Assembly (NCBI RefSeq): GCF_904848585.1
Contig: NZ_CAJHCR010000001.1
Coordinates: 186,001 to 250,000 of the forward strand
Length of the DNA stretch: 64,000 nt
From: Paraburkholderia kirstenboschensis
GTDB taxonomy: Bacteria > Pseudomonadota > Gammaproteobacteria > Burkholderiales > Burkholderiaceae
Reading direction: 5' to 3'
Shown here: piece after piece, positions 1-10,300 of the stretch
How positions within the stretch are numbered: the first letter of the stretch is position 1
Layout: every line of letters starts with the position of its first letter
Notes under the pieces: generated by a model
The model's database searches: none
The model's input: only the letters and a program-made list of their open reading frames with translations
What the model was told of the DNA's origin: nothing
Position numbers and translations under genes: made by a program

Positions 1-657
1 ATCGGCGCGTACGGCCTCGAAATGTGCGAGCGCTTCGCGTCGCTGCGGGCCGTCGAGCTTGCGTCGGGTGAGACCGTCGAGTTCGATGCGCAGGCTTGCG
101 CGTTCGGCTACCGCGACAGCTTTTTCAAGCGCGAAGGGCGCGATCGTTTCGTGATCACGTCGGTCGTTTTCCGTTTACCGAAGGCGTGGCAACCGCGCGC
201 GGGTTATGCGGATCTGGCGCGCGAACTCGCCGCCAACGGCTATGCCGCAAATTGCGAGCAGCCCGACGCGCAGGCGATCTTCGACGCCGTCGTCGCGGTG
301 CGGCGCGCGAAGTTGCCCGACCCGCTCGAACTGGGTAATGCGGGGAGCTTCTTCAAGAATCCGGTGATCGACGCCTCCCAGTTCGAGGCGCTGAAAAGCA
401 AGGAGCCGGACGTGGTCTCCTACGCCCAGCCGGACGGACGCGTAAAACTTGCGGCGGGCTGGTTGATCGACCGGTGCGGGTGGAAGGGCCGCGCGCTGGG
501 CGCCGCCGGCGTTCATGAGCGCCAGGCGCTGGTGCTGGTCAATCGTGGCGGTGCGAGCGGGGCCGATGTGCTGGCGCTTGCACGAGCAATTCAACACGAT
601 GTGCGGGTGAGATTTGGCGTCGAACTGGAAGCCGAGCCCGTGTGCGTGGGATTGTGA
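1..657 (+). CDS. murB: UDP-N-acetylenolpyruvoylglucosamine reductase, C-terminal part (5' end outside window)
   Basis: MurB makes UDP-N-acetylmuramate from the enolpyruvyl intermediate using NADPH and FAD, a cytoplasmic step of peptidoglycan synthesis. The frame is open from the first base (IGAYGLE), so the FAD-binding N-terminal part lies upstream of the window; 218 residues are visible. They cover the end of the FAD domain and the whole MurB C-terminal domain. The [10 protein letters not shown] motif is present, whose Ser is the family's proton donor, and a Glu follows close to the C terminus ([10 protein letters not shown]). The stop is followed after about 95 bp by a strong bidirectional terminator shared with argG. 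Assignment is firm; only the start is unknown. Confidence 0.95.
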   Translation: MGAYGLEMCERFASLRAVELASGETVEFDAQACAFGYRDSFFKREGRDRFVITSVVFRLPKAWQPRAGYADLARELAANGYAANCEQPDAQAIFDAVVAVRRAKLPDPLELGNAGSFFKNPVIDASQFEALKSKEPDVVSYAQPDGRVKLAAGWLIDRCGWKGRALGAAGVHERQALVLVNRGGASGADVLALARAIQHDVRVRFGVELEAEPVCVGL

Positions 658-750
658 GCGGCGCTTCGGAGCGGGGTGCCGGTCGCGGATGATTAGTGGT
701 CGCCGCAAGCGGGTCTGATAAGCCGCTAACCGTCTGACGGTGAGTAAAAA

Positions 751-790
751 AATAAAGGCGCCGGGGCTTTTGGCCCCGGCGCCTTTTTCT
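751..790. terminator. Bidirectional terminator between murB and argG
   Basis: A perfect 10-bp GC-rich stem (GGCGCCGGGG at 757-766 with CCCCGGCGCC at 774-783) has A-rich sequence on its left and a T-run on its right. It can end murB transcripts on the plus strand and argG transcripts on the minus strand. Confidence 0.9.
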
Positions 791-937
791 GAGTCTGCGT
801 TCTGGCTTCAGCCGCGCTTTCGGCGCATCACGCCTCTGTCGCGGCTTGGGCGTCGCCGTCCGCTACCGTGAGCCGCGCTGACTGGACCTCTCGGCGCTTA
901 ACTTCACACTGGCGCGAAGTTGGCCTGCACCGGAGCT

Positions 938-961
938 AGCCGCTCAGCCGCTCAGCCGCTC
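938..961. repeat. Three 8-bp direct repeats over the argG stop codon
   Basis: The unit AGCCGCTC occurs three times head to tail (938-945, 946-953, 954-961), followed by a degenerate fourth copy. The argG stop codon (960-962, minus strand) lies at the repeat edge. Because the unit is 8 bp, gain or loss of a copy would alter the argG 3' end and its frame. The rest of 658-959 holds the terminator and no gene that I can see. Confidence 0.8.
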
Positions 962-2186
962 AGCCGCGCTGACGGCGGGCGTTCTCCGCGATTCGCATAC
1001 GCAAAGCGTTGAGCTTGATGAAGCCGCCGGCATCGGCCTGGTTGTAGGCGCCGCCGTCGTCGTCGAACGTTGCGATGGTCTTGTCGAACAACGTTTCCTT
1101 CGAATCGCGAGCGACCACCGACACGCTGCCCTTGTACAGCTTCACGCGCACCCAGCCGTTGACCTTCTCCTGCGTGTGGTCGATCAGCACCTGAATCGCG
1201 CGGCGCTCCGGGCTCCACCAGTAGCCGTTATAAATCAGCGACGCGTAGCGAGCCATCAGGTCGTCTTTCAGGTGCGCGACTTCACGGTCGAGCGTGATCG
1301 ACTCGATACCGCGGTGCGCCTTCAACATGATCGTGCCGCCCGGCGTTTCATAGCAGCCGCGCGACTTCATGCCTACATAGCGGTTTTCCACCAGGTCCAG
1401 ACGACCGATGCCGTGCTTCCCGCCAAGGCGGTTCAACTCGGTCAGCATTTCAGCGGCCGACAGCCGCTTGCCGTTGATCGCGACCGGATCGCCGTGTTCG
1501 TACTCGATGTCGAGGTATTCCGCCTGATCCGGCGCCTGTTCCGGCGACACGGTCCAGCGCCACATATCGGCTTCAGCTTCGGCCTTCGGGTCTTCCAGAT
1601 GACGGCCTTCGAACGAGATGTGCAACAGGTTCGCGTCCATTGAATACGGTGCGCCGCCTTGCTTGTGCTTCATTTCGATCGGAATGCCGGCTTTTTCCGC
1701 GTACGCGAGCAGCTTTTCGCGCGACAGCAGATCCCATTCACGCCACGGTGCGATCACCTTGATGCCAGGTTCCAGTGCGTAGTAGCCGAGTTCGAAGCGA
1801 ACCTGGTCGTTGCCCTTGCCGGTTGCGCCGTGCGACACCGCCTGCGCGCCGGTGGCGCGGGCGATTTCGATCTGACGCTTCGCGATCAGCGGACGCGCGA
1901 TCGACGTGCCCAGCAGGTATTCGCCTTCATAGATTGTGTTCGCACGGAACATCGGGAACACGTAGTCGCGCACGAATTCTTCGCGCAGGTCTTCGATGAA
2001 GATGTTTTCCTGCTTGATGCCGAGTTGCAGTGCCTTCTTGCGCGCCGGTTCCAGCTCTTCGCCCTGGCCGATGTCGGCCGTGAACGTGACGACTTCGGCG
2101 TCGTAGTTGTCCTGCAACCACTTCAGGATGACGGAGGTGTCGAGGCCGCCCGAATAGGCGAGCACGACTTTCTTGATATCGCTCAT
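960..2186 (-). CDS. argG: Argininosuccinate synthase
   Basis: ArgG joins citrulline and aspartate, with ATP cleaved to AMP and PPi, to form argininosuccinate in the cytoplasmic arginine pathway. The 408-residue protein has the family's usual length and starts [18 protein letters not shown]. The N-type ATP pyrophosphatase loop AYSGGLDTS is at about residues 10-18. The argF gene, giving the preceding enzyme, lies 272 bp upstream on the same strand, so the two probably form an arginine transcription unit, although the gap allows a separate argG promoter. The extreme C terminus (RRQRG) lies beside 8-bp tandem repeats and is likely variable between strains. Confidence 0.97.
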   Translation of the reverse strand: MSDIKKVVLAYSGGLDTSVILKWLQDNYDAEVVTFTADIGQGEELEPARKKALQLGIKQENIFIEDLREEFVRDYVFPMFRANTIYEGEYLLGTSIARPLIAKRQIEIARATGAQAVSHGATGKGNDQVRFELGYYALEPGIKVIAPWREWDLLSREKLLAYAEKAGIPIEMKHKQGGAPYSMDANLLHISFEGRHLEDPKAEAEADMWRWTVSPEQAPDQAEYLDIEYEHGDPVAINGKRLSAAEMLTELNRLGGKHGIGRLDLVENRYVGMKSRGCYETPGGTIMLKAHRGIESITLDREVAHLKDDLMARYASLIYNGYWWSPERRAIQVLIDHTQEKVNGWVRVKLYKGSVSVVARDSKETLFDKTIATFDDDGGAYNQADAGGFIKLNALRMRIAENARRQRG

Positions 2187-2458
2187 GGTGAACTCGTAGC
2201 TGGAAAAAGCGGGAAAACAAGGCGCGCCGGCGGTTCCGGAGCGCGGAAAACAACTATTTTGACACTAAACGGCTGCGTGGCCGCATTTTTGGGCTTCTGC
2301 GACGAAGTGGCGGCGCATTCGCGCGCTCATTGGCGGCCCGATACGCGACCGCATTTGCGGCGGCGCACTTGGGATTTCGTGCGAGGCGTCGGCGCCGATG
2401 CCTTGCCTCGCAATCGACGCCCCGGCGCGCCTCACGCAGTTGCTGCGGAGCGGTCGGC

Positions 2459-3388
2459 TCAGTGATTGAGCTTGCCCAGCAGCAGATATTCCATCAACGC
2501 TTTCTGCACGTGCAGACGATTTTCGGCCTCGTCCCACACGACGCTTTGCGGGCCGTCAATCACTTCCGCGCTCACCTCTTCGCCGCGATGGGCGGGCAGG
2601 CAGTGCATGAAGAGCGCATCGGCATTGGCGCGCGCCATCATCTCCGCGTCGACGCACCAGTCGGCAAAGGCTTTCTTGCGCGCTTCGTTTTCGGCTTCGA
2701 AGCCCATGCTGGTCCACACGTCGGTGGTGACGAGGTCGGCGCCCGCGCAGGCTTCGTTCGGGTCGTCGAATTCCTCGTAGAACGGCGCGCTTTCCGCGGC
2801 GACCAACGCGCGGTCGAGCTTGTAGCCCGGCGGCGTGGACAGGCGCAGCCTGAAGCCGAGAATCTGCGCGGCTTCAATCCACGTGTAGAGCATATTGTTG
2901 GCGTCCCCGACCCACGCAACCGTTTTTCCGCGAATCGGACCGCGATGCTCGAAGTACGTGAAAATGTCGGCGAGTACCTGGCACGGGTGAAATTCGTTTG
3001 TGAGTCCGTTGATCACCGGCACGCGCGAATTTTCGGCAAAACGCTGGATAATGTCCTGCCCGAACGTGCGAATCATGATGATGTCGACCATGCGCGAGAT
3101 CACCTGCGCTGCGTCTTCGATGGGCTCGCCGCGACCCAATTGCGTGTCGCGCGTGCTCATGAAGACGGCGTGGCCGCCCAACTGGAAAATGCCGGCTTCG
3201 AACGACAGGCGCGTGCGTGTCGAATTCTTTTCGAAAATCATCGCCAGCGTGCGGTCGTGCAGCGGATGGTAAGTCTCGTAGTTCTTGAACTTGCGCTTAA
3301 GAATTCGCGCGCGCTCCAGCACGTACTCGTAGTCGTCTAGCGAGAAATCCTTGAACTGCAGATAGTGGCGAATTTTCTTGGCGGTCAT
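2459..3388 (-). CDS. argF: Ornithine carbamoyltransferase
   Basis: ArgF condenses ornithine with carbamoyl phosphate to give citrulline, the substrate of ArgG encoded just downstream. The 309-residue protein carries the carbamoyl-phosphate loop STRTR at residues 56-60 and the HCLP motif, containing the ornithine-binding Cys, at 262-265. Length and motif spacing are normal for the anabolic enzyme. Start ATG at 3386-3388 gives MTAKKIRHYLQF. It is transcribed away from the DUF3579 gene, with 449 bp between their starts. Confidence 0.97.
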   Translation of the reverse strand: MTAKKIRHYLQFKDFSLDDYEYVLERARILKRKFKNYETYHPLHDRTLAMIFEKNSTRTRLSFEAGIFQLGGHAVFMSTRDTQLGRGEPIEDAAQVISRMVDIIMIRTFGQDIIQRFAENSRVPVINGLTNEFHPCQVLADIFTYFEHRGPIRGKTVAWVGDANNMLYTWIEAAQILGFRLRLSTPPGYKLDRALVAAESAPFYEEFDDPNEACAGADLVTTDVWTSMGFEAENEARKKAFADWCVDAEMMARANADALFMHCLPAHRGEEVSAEVIDGPQSVVWDEAENRLHVQKALMEYLLLGKLNH

Positions 3389-3837
3389 GAAACAAATACG
3401 GCGGTCTCACCCGGCAGGATTGCCGGACGGCGCCGCCGTCGTTATGTGGTAACTCAATGCAGCATAAAGGATTTCGCCTCATTTGACGAGTCGGCGCAGA
3501 GGCCGGGAAAGCGGTTTGAAAGCCTCGTTGCGCTGTCGGAACAAGCTTGTGTGCAGTGCGGAAAAAGACCCGCTGCGCTATAATCTGCGGGTTATTCCAA
3601 GGCCCAGCAGGCCGGTGCTTCGCTTTGGCGGGGGCACGGCTCGTATGGCTCGCGCGGTTCGGAAGGGCAGTTCGCGGTGCGCCGTCTCCAGTGCGTCACA
3701 GCGGCTCAGCCGGCCTTTCATGGTCTCCGGCGGCGCGGCTCTCTGGAGCGGCTCACACGCGAGGCTCAGGGTTTCGTAATCCGTTTTATCGCTTGCTGTC
3801 GCCGTCGTCCGCTGGGCAGTCACACAGGTATTCCTAC
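3389..3837. other. Divergent intergenic region argF / DUF3579 gene
   Basis: This 449-bp region has no supportable gene. A perfect TATAAT lies at 3579-3584 on the plus strand, 253 bp before the DUF3579 start codon, without a recognisable -35 at 16-18 bp. If it is used, the DUF3579 mRNA has a long GC-rich leader. I found no match to SRP, 6S or tRNA signatures in that leader. Confidence 0.5.
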
Positions 3838-4185
3838 ATGGCCGAAGCAGCTCCAACCGAATATTTCATTCAGGGCATCACGTCGACGGGAAAAAAATTC
3901 CGACCGAGCGACTGGTCGGAGCGGCTCGCGGGTGTGATGTCATGCTTCGGGCCGGGTGCGCGGAAAGGCCCGAACGCCTACATGCAGTACTCGGTGTACG
4001 TCCGGCCAACCATGATTGGCGACCTCAAGTGCGTGATTCTCGATTCGCGCTTGCGGGACATCGAGCCCATGGCGTTCGACTTCGTCATGAACTTCGCGAA
4101 AGACAACGACCTCGTGGTGACCGAAGCGTGCGAACTCGAACTCGAGCATGCTCCGCCGCCGCAAACCAAGCGACACTTCATTTAA
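3838..4185 (+). CDS. DUF3579 family protein
   Basis: A 115-residue protein starting MAEAAPTEYFIQG. I recognise it as the DUF3579 family, found beside argF and rpsT in Burkholderiales; the function is unknown. It has no signal peptide or membrane segment and ends with the polar tail PPPQTKRHFI. The ATG at 3838 is chosen because similarity to the family begins there; the open frame upstream is only low-complexity GC-rich sequence. A typical intrinsic terminator follows 28 bp after the stop. Confidence 0.85.
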   Translation: MAEAAPTEYFIQGITSTGKKFRPSDWSERLAGVMSCFGPGARKGPNAYMQYSVYVRPTMIGDLKCVILDSRLRDIEPMAFDFVMNFAKDNDLVVTEACELELEHAPPPQTKRHFI

Positions 4186-4212
4186 GGCAGGCCGCATCGG
4201 CTCCCCAAAAGG

Positions 4213-4241
4213 AAAAAAACCCGCGATCAGCGGGTTTTTTT
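4213..4241 (+). terminator. Intrinsic terminator of the DUF3579 gene
   Basis: Stem AAACCCGC (4217-4224) pairs with GCGGGTTT (4230-4237) across a GATCA loop and runs into seven Ts. Confidence 0.9.
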
Positions 4242-4289
4242 ATGCCGGCGTGACGGCGATTGGCGAGCCGCCCTCCAGTCTTTCGCAGC

Positions 4290-4359
4290 AAACAAAAAAG
4301 CCCGCCAAAGCGGGCTTTCATGCGCAGCGGAAACAGGAGGTAGCCCGCCGAAGCGGGCT
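4290..4359 (-). terminator. Double hairpin terminator of rpsT
   Basis: Two hairpins with nearly the same stem lie downstream of rpsT. The inner one, AGCCCGC-CGAA-GCGGGCT (4342-4359), has no U-tract. The outer one, AAAGCCCGC / GCGGGCTTT at about 4298-4318, runs on the minus strand into TTTTTTGTTT. The second is the classical terminator; the first may stabilise the mRNA end. Confidence 0.85.
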
Positions 4360-4367
4360 GACCGGAA

Positions 4368-4646
4368 TTACTGTGCTGCGGACGCCTGCAGACCCTTGAT
4401 GGCTGCGGCGAGGCGGCTCTTATGGCGAGCTGCCTTGTTCTTGTGAACGATTTTCTTGTCGGCGATGATGTCGATGGTCTTCGACGATGCCTGGAAGATT
4501 TCAGCGGCCTTAGCCTTGTCGCCGGCGTCGATTGCCTTGCGCACTGCCTTGATAGCCGTGCGGAACTTCGAGCGCAGTGCCGAGTTGTGCGAGTTTGCCT
4601 TGGCGGCCTGGCGGGCGCGCTTGCGTGCTTGTGCGGAGTTAGCCAT
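4368..4646 (-). CDS. rpsT: 30S ribosomal protein S20
   Basis: A 92-residue basic, Ala/Lys-rich protein starting [16 protein letters not shown], the S20 signature. S20 binds the 16S rRNA 5' and 3' minor domains early in 30S assembly. The ATG at 4644-4646 follows AAGGAA at a good distance. It is a single-gene unit, divergent from murJ, with a double hairpin terminator downstream. S20 is often autoregulated at translation; I see no specific leader structure that proves this here. Confidence 0.97.
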   Translation of the reverse strand: MANSAQARKRARQAAKANSHNSALRSKFRTAIKAVRKAIDAGDKAKAAEIFQASSKTIDIIADKKIVHKNKAARHKSRLAAAIKGLQASAAQ

Positions 4647-5149
4647 GACGGTTCCTTATCCTGTTCCTGTTTCCAGTACCTGACCTTCAAGTGGTGAGGC
4701 GCTGCTTTTAGATCGAACTCTTGGAAGCGATTGCCCAAGAGCGCAAAAGTGTCGAAAAACGATCGAACTACGCGAAGGCGGGCCCGTGTTTGCGGCGCCA
4801 TGTTCCGGCGTATTGCAGACCGGCGGCAGACAACCTGGTGCCAGCCTCAGCCCTATCCGGAAGCCGTCCGAGAACTGAGCGAGCTTCGAAACCGGCGATT
4901 ATAGCAACAAAATCATGGACGTGGCAACGGGAATGCGCCGCATCTCTGCCGCGCCAAGGCCGACGGGCGCCTCGTGACCCGGAAGCGCCAACGCTGTCCA
5001 CGTACCCACGTCATTTGCGGCCGCCCGTACGCGACGCAACAAAAAGCGCGGCAATTTGCTGCCGCGCCGCGAACGTCTGCCGGGTAAATCGGTCCGAATC
5101 GCTTCCGGCTCGTCGTCCGCATCTGCGGCACCCTTATAATAAGCGCCCC
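4647..5149. other. Divergent intergenic region rpsT / murJ
   Basis: This 503-bp stretch must hold both promoters. The only clear element is a perfect TATAAT at 5135-5140 facing murJ. Open frames across the region have no family resemblance and look like GC-bias artefacts. Confidence 0.5.
5135..5140 (+). promoter_or_regulatory. -10 hexamer immediately before murJ
   Basis: Perfect TATAAT ending 9 bp before the murJ ATG. A start site 6-8 bp downstream would give an mRNA with essentially no leader. No good -35 is visible at 17 bp. Confidence 0.5.
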
Positions 5150-6700
5150 ATGAATCTATTCCGAGCCCTGCTGACGGTCAGCGGCTTCACGCTGTTGTCG
5201 CGCGTGACCGGACTGGCCCGCGAAACGCTGATCGCCCGCGCGTTCGGCGCCAGTCAATACACTGACGCGTTCTACGTCGCCTTCCGTATTCCGAATCTGC
5301 TGCGCCGCATTTCCGCCGAAGGCGCATTCTCGCAGGCCTTTGTGCCGATCCTCGCCGAGTTCAAGAACCAGCAGGGGCATGACGCCACCAAGGCGCTCGT
5401 CGACGCGACTTCGACGGTGCTCGCCTGGGCGCTCGCGGTGCTGTCGCTGATCGGCGTTCTGGGCGCGTCGGGCGTGGTGTTCGTGGTTGCCTCGGGTCTC
5501 GCGCACGAAGGCCAGGCCTACGCGCTCGCGGTCACGATGACCCGCATCATGTTCCCGTACATCATCTTCATTTCGCTCACGTCTCTCGCGTCGAGCGTCC
5601 TGAACACGTACAAGAACTTTTCGCTGCCCGCGTTCGCGCCGGTTTTGCTCAACGTCGCGTTCATCGTCGCCGCTGTGTTCGTCGCGCCGCGAATGCACAC
5701 GCCGGTCTATGCGCTCGCGTGGGCCGTAATCGCGGGCGGTCTGTTGCAGTTCCTCGTGCAGCTGCCCGGTCTGAAGAAGATCGACATGGTGCCGCGCATC
5801 GGCCTGAATCCGGTTCGCGCGCTCGCGCATCGCGGCGTGAAGCGCGTGCTTTCGAAGATGGTGCCGGCGATGTTCGCCGTGTCCGTCGCGCAAATCAGCC
5901 TCATCATTAATACGAACATCGCGTCGCGCATCGGCCCGGGCGCCGTGTCGTGGATCAATTACGCCGACCGGCTGATGGAATTCCCGACCGCGCTGCTCGG
6001 TGTGGCGCTAGGCACGATCCTGCTGCCGAGTCTCTCGAAGGCGCATGTCGACGCCGACCCCCACGAATATTCGTCGCTGCTCGACTGGGGACTGCGCGTC
6101 ACGTTCCTGCTGGCCGCGCCGAGCGCGGTGGCGCTCTTCTTCTTCGCCGAGCCCTTGACGGCCACGCTCTTTCACTACGGCAAGTTCGACGGCAACTCGG
6201 TCGTCATGGTGGGGCGTGCGCTCGCCGCCTACGGTGTTGGCCTGATCGGCCTGATTCTGATCAAGATTCTCGCGCCGGGTTTTTACGCGAAGCAGGACAT
6301 CAAGACGCCGGTGAAAATCGGCATTGGCGTGCTGATCCTCACGCAGTTGAGCAACTACGTGTTCGTGCCGATCTTTGCGCATGCAGGGCTCACGCTGAGC
6401 GTCGGGCTCGGGGCTTGCGGCAACGCGCTGCTGTTGTTTCTCGGATTGCGCAAGCGCGGTATCTATATGCCGTCGAGCGGCTGGCTCAAGTTTTTCGTGC
6501 AGTTGCTCGGCGCGTGCCTCGTGCTTGCCGGCCTGATGCATTGGCTCGCTCAGAGCTTCGACTGGATTGGCATGCATGACCGGCCGATCGACCGTATTGC
6601 GCTGCTGGGCGCCTGCCTCGTGCTGTTTGCCGCGCTATATTTCGGTATGCTTTGGCTGATGGGCTTCAAATACGCGTATTTCAAAAGGCGAGTGAAGTGA
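5150..6700 (+). CDS. murJ: Lipid II flippase MurJ (MviN family)
   Basis: MurJ moves lipid-linked peptidoglycan precursor across the inner membrane. The 516-residue protein starts MNLFRALLTVSGFTLLSRVTG and carries the family's N-terminal sequence ARETLIARAFGAS and AFYVAFRIPNLLRR, followed by about 14 hydrophobic segments. The start at 5150 is preferred over the longer open frame because the MurJ family begins at this Met and the upstream residues are low complexity. There is no obvious ribosome binding site, and a TATAAT sits just 10 bp upstream. The next gene begins at or within a few bases of the stop, so the two are probably cotranscribed. Confidence 0.95.
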   Translation: MNLFRALLTVSGFTLLSRVTGLARETLIARAFGASQYTDAFYVAFRIPNLLRRISAEGAFSQAFVPILAEFKNQQGHDATKALVDATSTVLAWALAVLSLIGVLGASGVVFVVASGLAHEGQAYALAVTMTRIMFPYIIFISLTSLASSVLNTYKNFSLPAFAPVLLNVAFIVAAVFVAPRMHTPVYALAWAVIAGGLLQFLVQLPGLKKIDMVPRIGLNPVRALAHRGVKRVLSKMVPAMFAVSVAQISLIINTNIASRIGPGAVSWINYADRLMEFPTALLGVALGTILLPSLSKAHVDADPHEYSSLLDWGLRVTFLLAAPSAVALFFFAEPLTATLFHYGKFDGNSVVMVGRALAAYGVGLIGLILIKILAPGFYAKQDIKTPVKIGIGVLILTQLSNYVFVPIFAHAGLTLSVGLGACGNALLLFLGLRKRGIYMPSSGWLKFFVQLLGACLVLAGLMHWLAQSFDWIGMHDRPIDRIALLGACLVLFAALYFGMLWLMGFKYAYFKRRVK

Positions 6701-6705
6701 TTACG

Positions 6706-7548
6706 ATGACGCGGGTTCTCGACTATTTCAGCACGCTCGTCGCCGAAGACGAAAGCTTGCCGCTGACAGAGGCGGCGCTCTCGCTCGCGCAGGATGCTTA
6801 CCCCGATCTCGATTTGCAAGGCACGCTGGCCGAGATCGACGAACTGGTGGTGCGCCTGCAGCGGCGCATGCCGGACGACGCCGACATCCGTCAGAAGGTC
6901 GGCGTTCTGAATCGGTTTTTCTTCCGCGAACTCGGATTCGCTAGCAATCTGAACGACTATTACGACCCGGACAACAGCCACCTGAACGCGGTGCTCAAGC
7001 GTCGCCGCGGCATTCCGATTTCGCTCGCCGTCTTGTATCTGGAGATGGCGGAGCAGGTCGGCATCCCGGCACGTGGCGTGTCGTTTCCCGGACATTTCCT
7101 GTTGCGCGTAACCACGCCTGACGGCGACGTGATGCTCGATCCGACCAGCGGACATTCGCTGTCGGAGTCGGAAATGGTCGACATGCTGGAGCCGTATGTC
7201 GCTTCAGCCGGCGAATCGGTGAGCAGGGCGCTGCGCATGCTGCTGCAGCCGGCCACGCGGCGCGAAATCATCGCGCGTATGTTGCGCAATCTGAAGTCCA
7301 CGTATCTGCAGACGGAACGCTGGCAGCGCCTGCTTGCCGTCCAGCAGCGCCTCGCCATACTCCTGCCTGACAGTATCGAAGAGATTCGCGACCGCGGCTT
7401 CGCGTACGCGCGCCTCGACTATCTGCGCCCGGCGCTCGAAGACCTCGAGCGCTATCTGGGCGAGCGCCCGGACGCCGAAGACGCGACGGTCGTCGAGTCG
7501 CAGTTGCAGGAACTGCGTCAGCGCACGCAGCACAACGATCGCGACTAG
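6706..7548 (+). CDS. SirB1 family transglutaminase-like / TPR protein
   Basis: A 280-residue cytoplasmic protein starting MTRVLDYFSTLVAEDE. It matches the SirB1 family: an N-terminal transglutaminase-like fold (RRGIPISLAVLYLEMAEQVG and ARGVSFPGHFLLR at about 100-135) and a helical TPR-like C terminus. The Cys of the transglutaminase triad is replaced (ISLAVLY), as is common in this family, so catalysis is doubtful. It is coupled to murJ: a GTG at 6697 overlaps the murJ stop and could be the true start (MITMTRV...), because AAAAGGCG lies at a better distance from it. A 12-bp-stem terminator follows. Confidence 0.85.
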   Translation: MTRVLDYFSTLVAEDESLPLTEAALSLAQDAYPDLDLQGTLAEIDELVVRLQRRMPDDADIRQKVGVLNRFFFRELGFASNLNDYYDPDNSHLNAVLKRRRGIPISLAVLYLEMAEQVGIPARGVSFPGHFLLRVTTPDGDVMLDPTSGHSLSESEMVDMLEPYVASAGESVSRALRMLLQPATRREIIARMLRNLKSTYLQTERWQRLLAVQQRLAILLPDSIEEIRDRGFAYARLDYLRPALEDLERYLGERPDAEDATVVESQLQELRQRTQHNDRD

Positions 7549-7589
7549 CGGATAGCAAATAGCGAACGGCGCTCGCGAGCGCTTCAAAA

Positions 7590-7628
7590 AGAGAGCGCCT
7601 GCACATGCTTCATGTGCAGGCGTTTTTC
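7590..7628 (+). terminator. Terminator after murJ-sirB1-like unit
   Basis: Perfect 12-bp stem CGCCTGCACATG (7596-7607) / CATGTGCAGGCG (7611-7622) with a CTT loop, followed by TTTTT. Confidence 0.92.
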
Positions 7629-7695
7629 GTTGTCGCCGCCGGAATTTGCGGCGCTGCGTACGCCGCCGCGAAGCGACGTCCGCCGCAGACGGTTG

Positions 7696-8454
7696 TTACT
7701 TCGGCTGCATGCGAATGGCGCCGTCAAGACGGATCACTTCGCCATTGAGCATCGGATTATCGAAAATCTGCTTGGCGAGCATTGCGTATTCCGCCGGCTT
7801 TCCGAGGCGCGGCGGGAACGGCACCATTGCACCGAGCGCGTCCTGCACCTCCTGCGGCATGCCGAGCAGCATCGGCGTTTCGAAGATGCCCGGCGCAATC
7901 GTCATGACGCGTATCGCATTGCGCGACAGGTCGCGCGCGATAGGCAACGTCATGCCGACCACACCGCCCTTCGACGCCGCGTAAGCCGCCTGACCGATCT
8001 GACCGTCGTATGCGGCGACCGAGGCGGTATTGATGATCACGCCGCGCTCGCCGTTCGCGTTCGGCTCGTTCTTCGACATGGCCGTAGCCGCGAGCCGGAT
8101 CATGTTGAACGTGCCGATCAGGTTGATCGAGATCGTGCGCCTGAACGATTCGAGCGGATGCGGGCCATCTTTGCCGACCGTTTTGACAGCGGGCGCAACG
8201 CCCGCGCAATTGACGAGGCCGCGCAGCGTGCCGAGCTTCGTTGCAGCCGCAACCGCTTGCGTCGCGTCGTCTTCGCGGCTCACGTCGCATTTGACGAAGA
8301 TGCCGCCGAGCTCTTTGGCAAGCGCCTCGCCGGCATCCTGGTTGAGGTCGGCCAGCACGACCTTGCCGCCGTTCTCCGCGAGAAGACGCGCGGTGGCGGC
8401 CCCAAGACCCGATGCACCGCCGGTGATCAGGAATACGTTGTCACGAATCTCCAT
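7696..8454 (-). CDS. SDR-family 3-hydroxyacyl-CoA dehydrogenase (HSD10-like)
   Basis: A 252-residue short-chain dehydrogenase. The cofactor loop TGGASGLG is at residues 11-18, the NCAG motif follows, and the catalytic Ser and YxxxK are seen in [10 protein letters not shown] and YAASKGG near residue 160. The sequence most resembles the type-2 3-hydroxyacyl-CoA / 2-methyl-3-hydroxybutyryl-CoA dehydrogenase subgroup, including the [14 protein letters not shown] segment. It probably oxidises 3-hydroxyacyl-CoA with NAD+ in fatty or branched-chain acid breakdown. It lies downstream of adk on the same strand, but the adk terminator (8569-8600) lies between, so it is likely separately expressed. Confidence 0.85.
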   Translation of the reverse strand: MEIRDNVFLITGGASGLGAATARLLAENGGKVVLADLNQDAGEALAKELGGIFVKCDVSREDDATQAVAAATKLGTLRGLVNCAGVAPAVKTVGKDGPHPLESFRRTISINLIGTFNMIRLAATAMSKNEPNANGERGVIINTASVAAYDGQIGQAAYAASKGGVVGMTLPIARDLSRNAIRVMTIAPGIFETPMLLGMPQEVQDALGAMVPFPPRLGKPAEYAMLAKQIFDNPMLNGEVIRLDGAIRMQPK

Positions 8455-8568
8455 GTGTCCTCCTTTGCTTGATACGGTAAGTAAGTCAGATCGAATCGGC
8501 TTTCGATTATTAATAATCCCACAACGCCATGGCCGAAGATCGAATAAAAACGTCCGTGCCGAAACGCA

Positions 8569-8600
8569 ATAAAAAACCCGCCGGAACAGGGCGGGTTTTC
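8569..8600 (-). terminator. Intrinsic terminator of adk
   Basis: AAACCCGCC (8574-8582) pairs with GGCGGGTTT (8590-8598). On the minus strand the stem runs into TTTTTT. Confidence 0.88.
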
Positions 8601-8626
8601 TTTGCCAGCGAATATTACGAGGCCGA

Positions 8627-9478
<852 letters not shown>

Positions 9479-9499
9479 TTATGCCATGGGTTTTTGCGC

Positions 9500-10300
9500 T
9501 CAAGACCCGAATAAAGCCCGCACGCGCGCCAGATCCGCGGGCGTGTCCACGCCCGGAAGCGGCACCTCGGGCGTGATCAGGACCGCGATACACTCGCCGT
9601 GCCACATTGCGCGCAATTGCTCGAGCGCTTCGACCTGTTCGATAGGAGAGATCGCGAGATCGGGATACGTGCGCAGGAACTTCGCGCGATACGCATACAG
9701 CCCGATGTGCCGATGAACCACCGCCGGCGCGGGCGGCACGGGCATCGACGCGACGTCGGGCCAGTGCGGCTGATAAGCGTCGCGCGCCCATGGAATCGGC
9801 GCGCGCGAGAAGTAGAGCGCCACGCCGCGCGCATCGAGCACGACCTTGACCACGTTAGGATTGAAAATCTCCGCCGGGTCGACGATCGGATGCGCGGCAG
9901 TGGCGATCGCGCAGTCGTTTCTTGCTGCCAGGTGCGACGCGACGCCGCACACGAGAGCCGGATCGATCAGCGGTTCATCGCCTTGCACATTGACGACGAT
10001 CGTCTCGTCGCTCCAGCCGAATTGCGACGCGACCTCGGCAAGACGGTCCGTGCCCGACGGATGGTCGGCGCGTGTCAACACGGCTTCGAACCCATGCTCG
10101 CGGGCCGCGTCGAGCACGGACTGCGCGTCCGACGCGATCAACACCTGCTGCGCGCCCGACTCGCGCGCGCGCTCGGCGACCCGCACCACCATCGGCTTTC
10201 CACCGATATCGGCGAGGGGCTTGTTGGGCAATCGGCTCGACGCCAGACGCGCGGGCACGACGGCAATGAACGGGGGCGTGGCGGGGTTCGTGTGGTTCAT
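9500..10300 (-). CDS. kdsB: 3-deoxy-manno-octulosonate cytidylyltransferase
   Basis: KdsB activates Kdo as CMP-Kdo for lipopolysaccharide core synthesis. The 266-residue protein has the nucleotidyltransferase signature [19 protein letters not shown] near the start, then [12 protein letters not shown] and the C-terminal [11 protein letters not shown] region of the family. The ATG at 10298-10300 is placed by the family start; the frame stays open further upstream from a TTG at 10438, adding a hydrophobic stretch that is not part of KdsB. A 298-bp gap separates it from the Trm112-like gene. Confidence 0.95.
   Translation of the reverse strand: MNHTNPATPPFIAVVPARLASSRLPNKPLADIGGKPMVVRVAERARESGAQQVLIASDAQSVLDAAREHGFEAVLTRADHPSGTDRLAEVASQFGWSDETIVVNVQGDEPLIDPALVCGVASHLAARNDCAIATAAHPIVDPAEIFNPNVVKVVLDARGVALYFSRAPIPWARDAYQPHWPDVASMPVPPAPAVVHRHIGLYAYRAKFLRTYPDLAISPIEQVEALEQLRAMWHGECIAVLITPEVPLPGVDTPADLARVRALFGS

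Noticed and set aside
3587..3600. GGGTTATTCCAAG shared with the sodB upstream region (13858-13870)
   Set aside because: A 13-base coincidence is expected many times among all pairs in 64 kb, and its position relative to the -10 differs between the two promoters.
3585..3837. Possible structured small RNA between TATAAT and the DUF3579 start
   Set aside because: No SRP, 6S, tmRNA, RNase P or tRNA signatures; only GC-rich leader sequence with a possible long 5' UTR.
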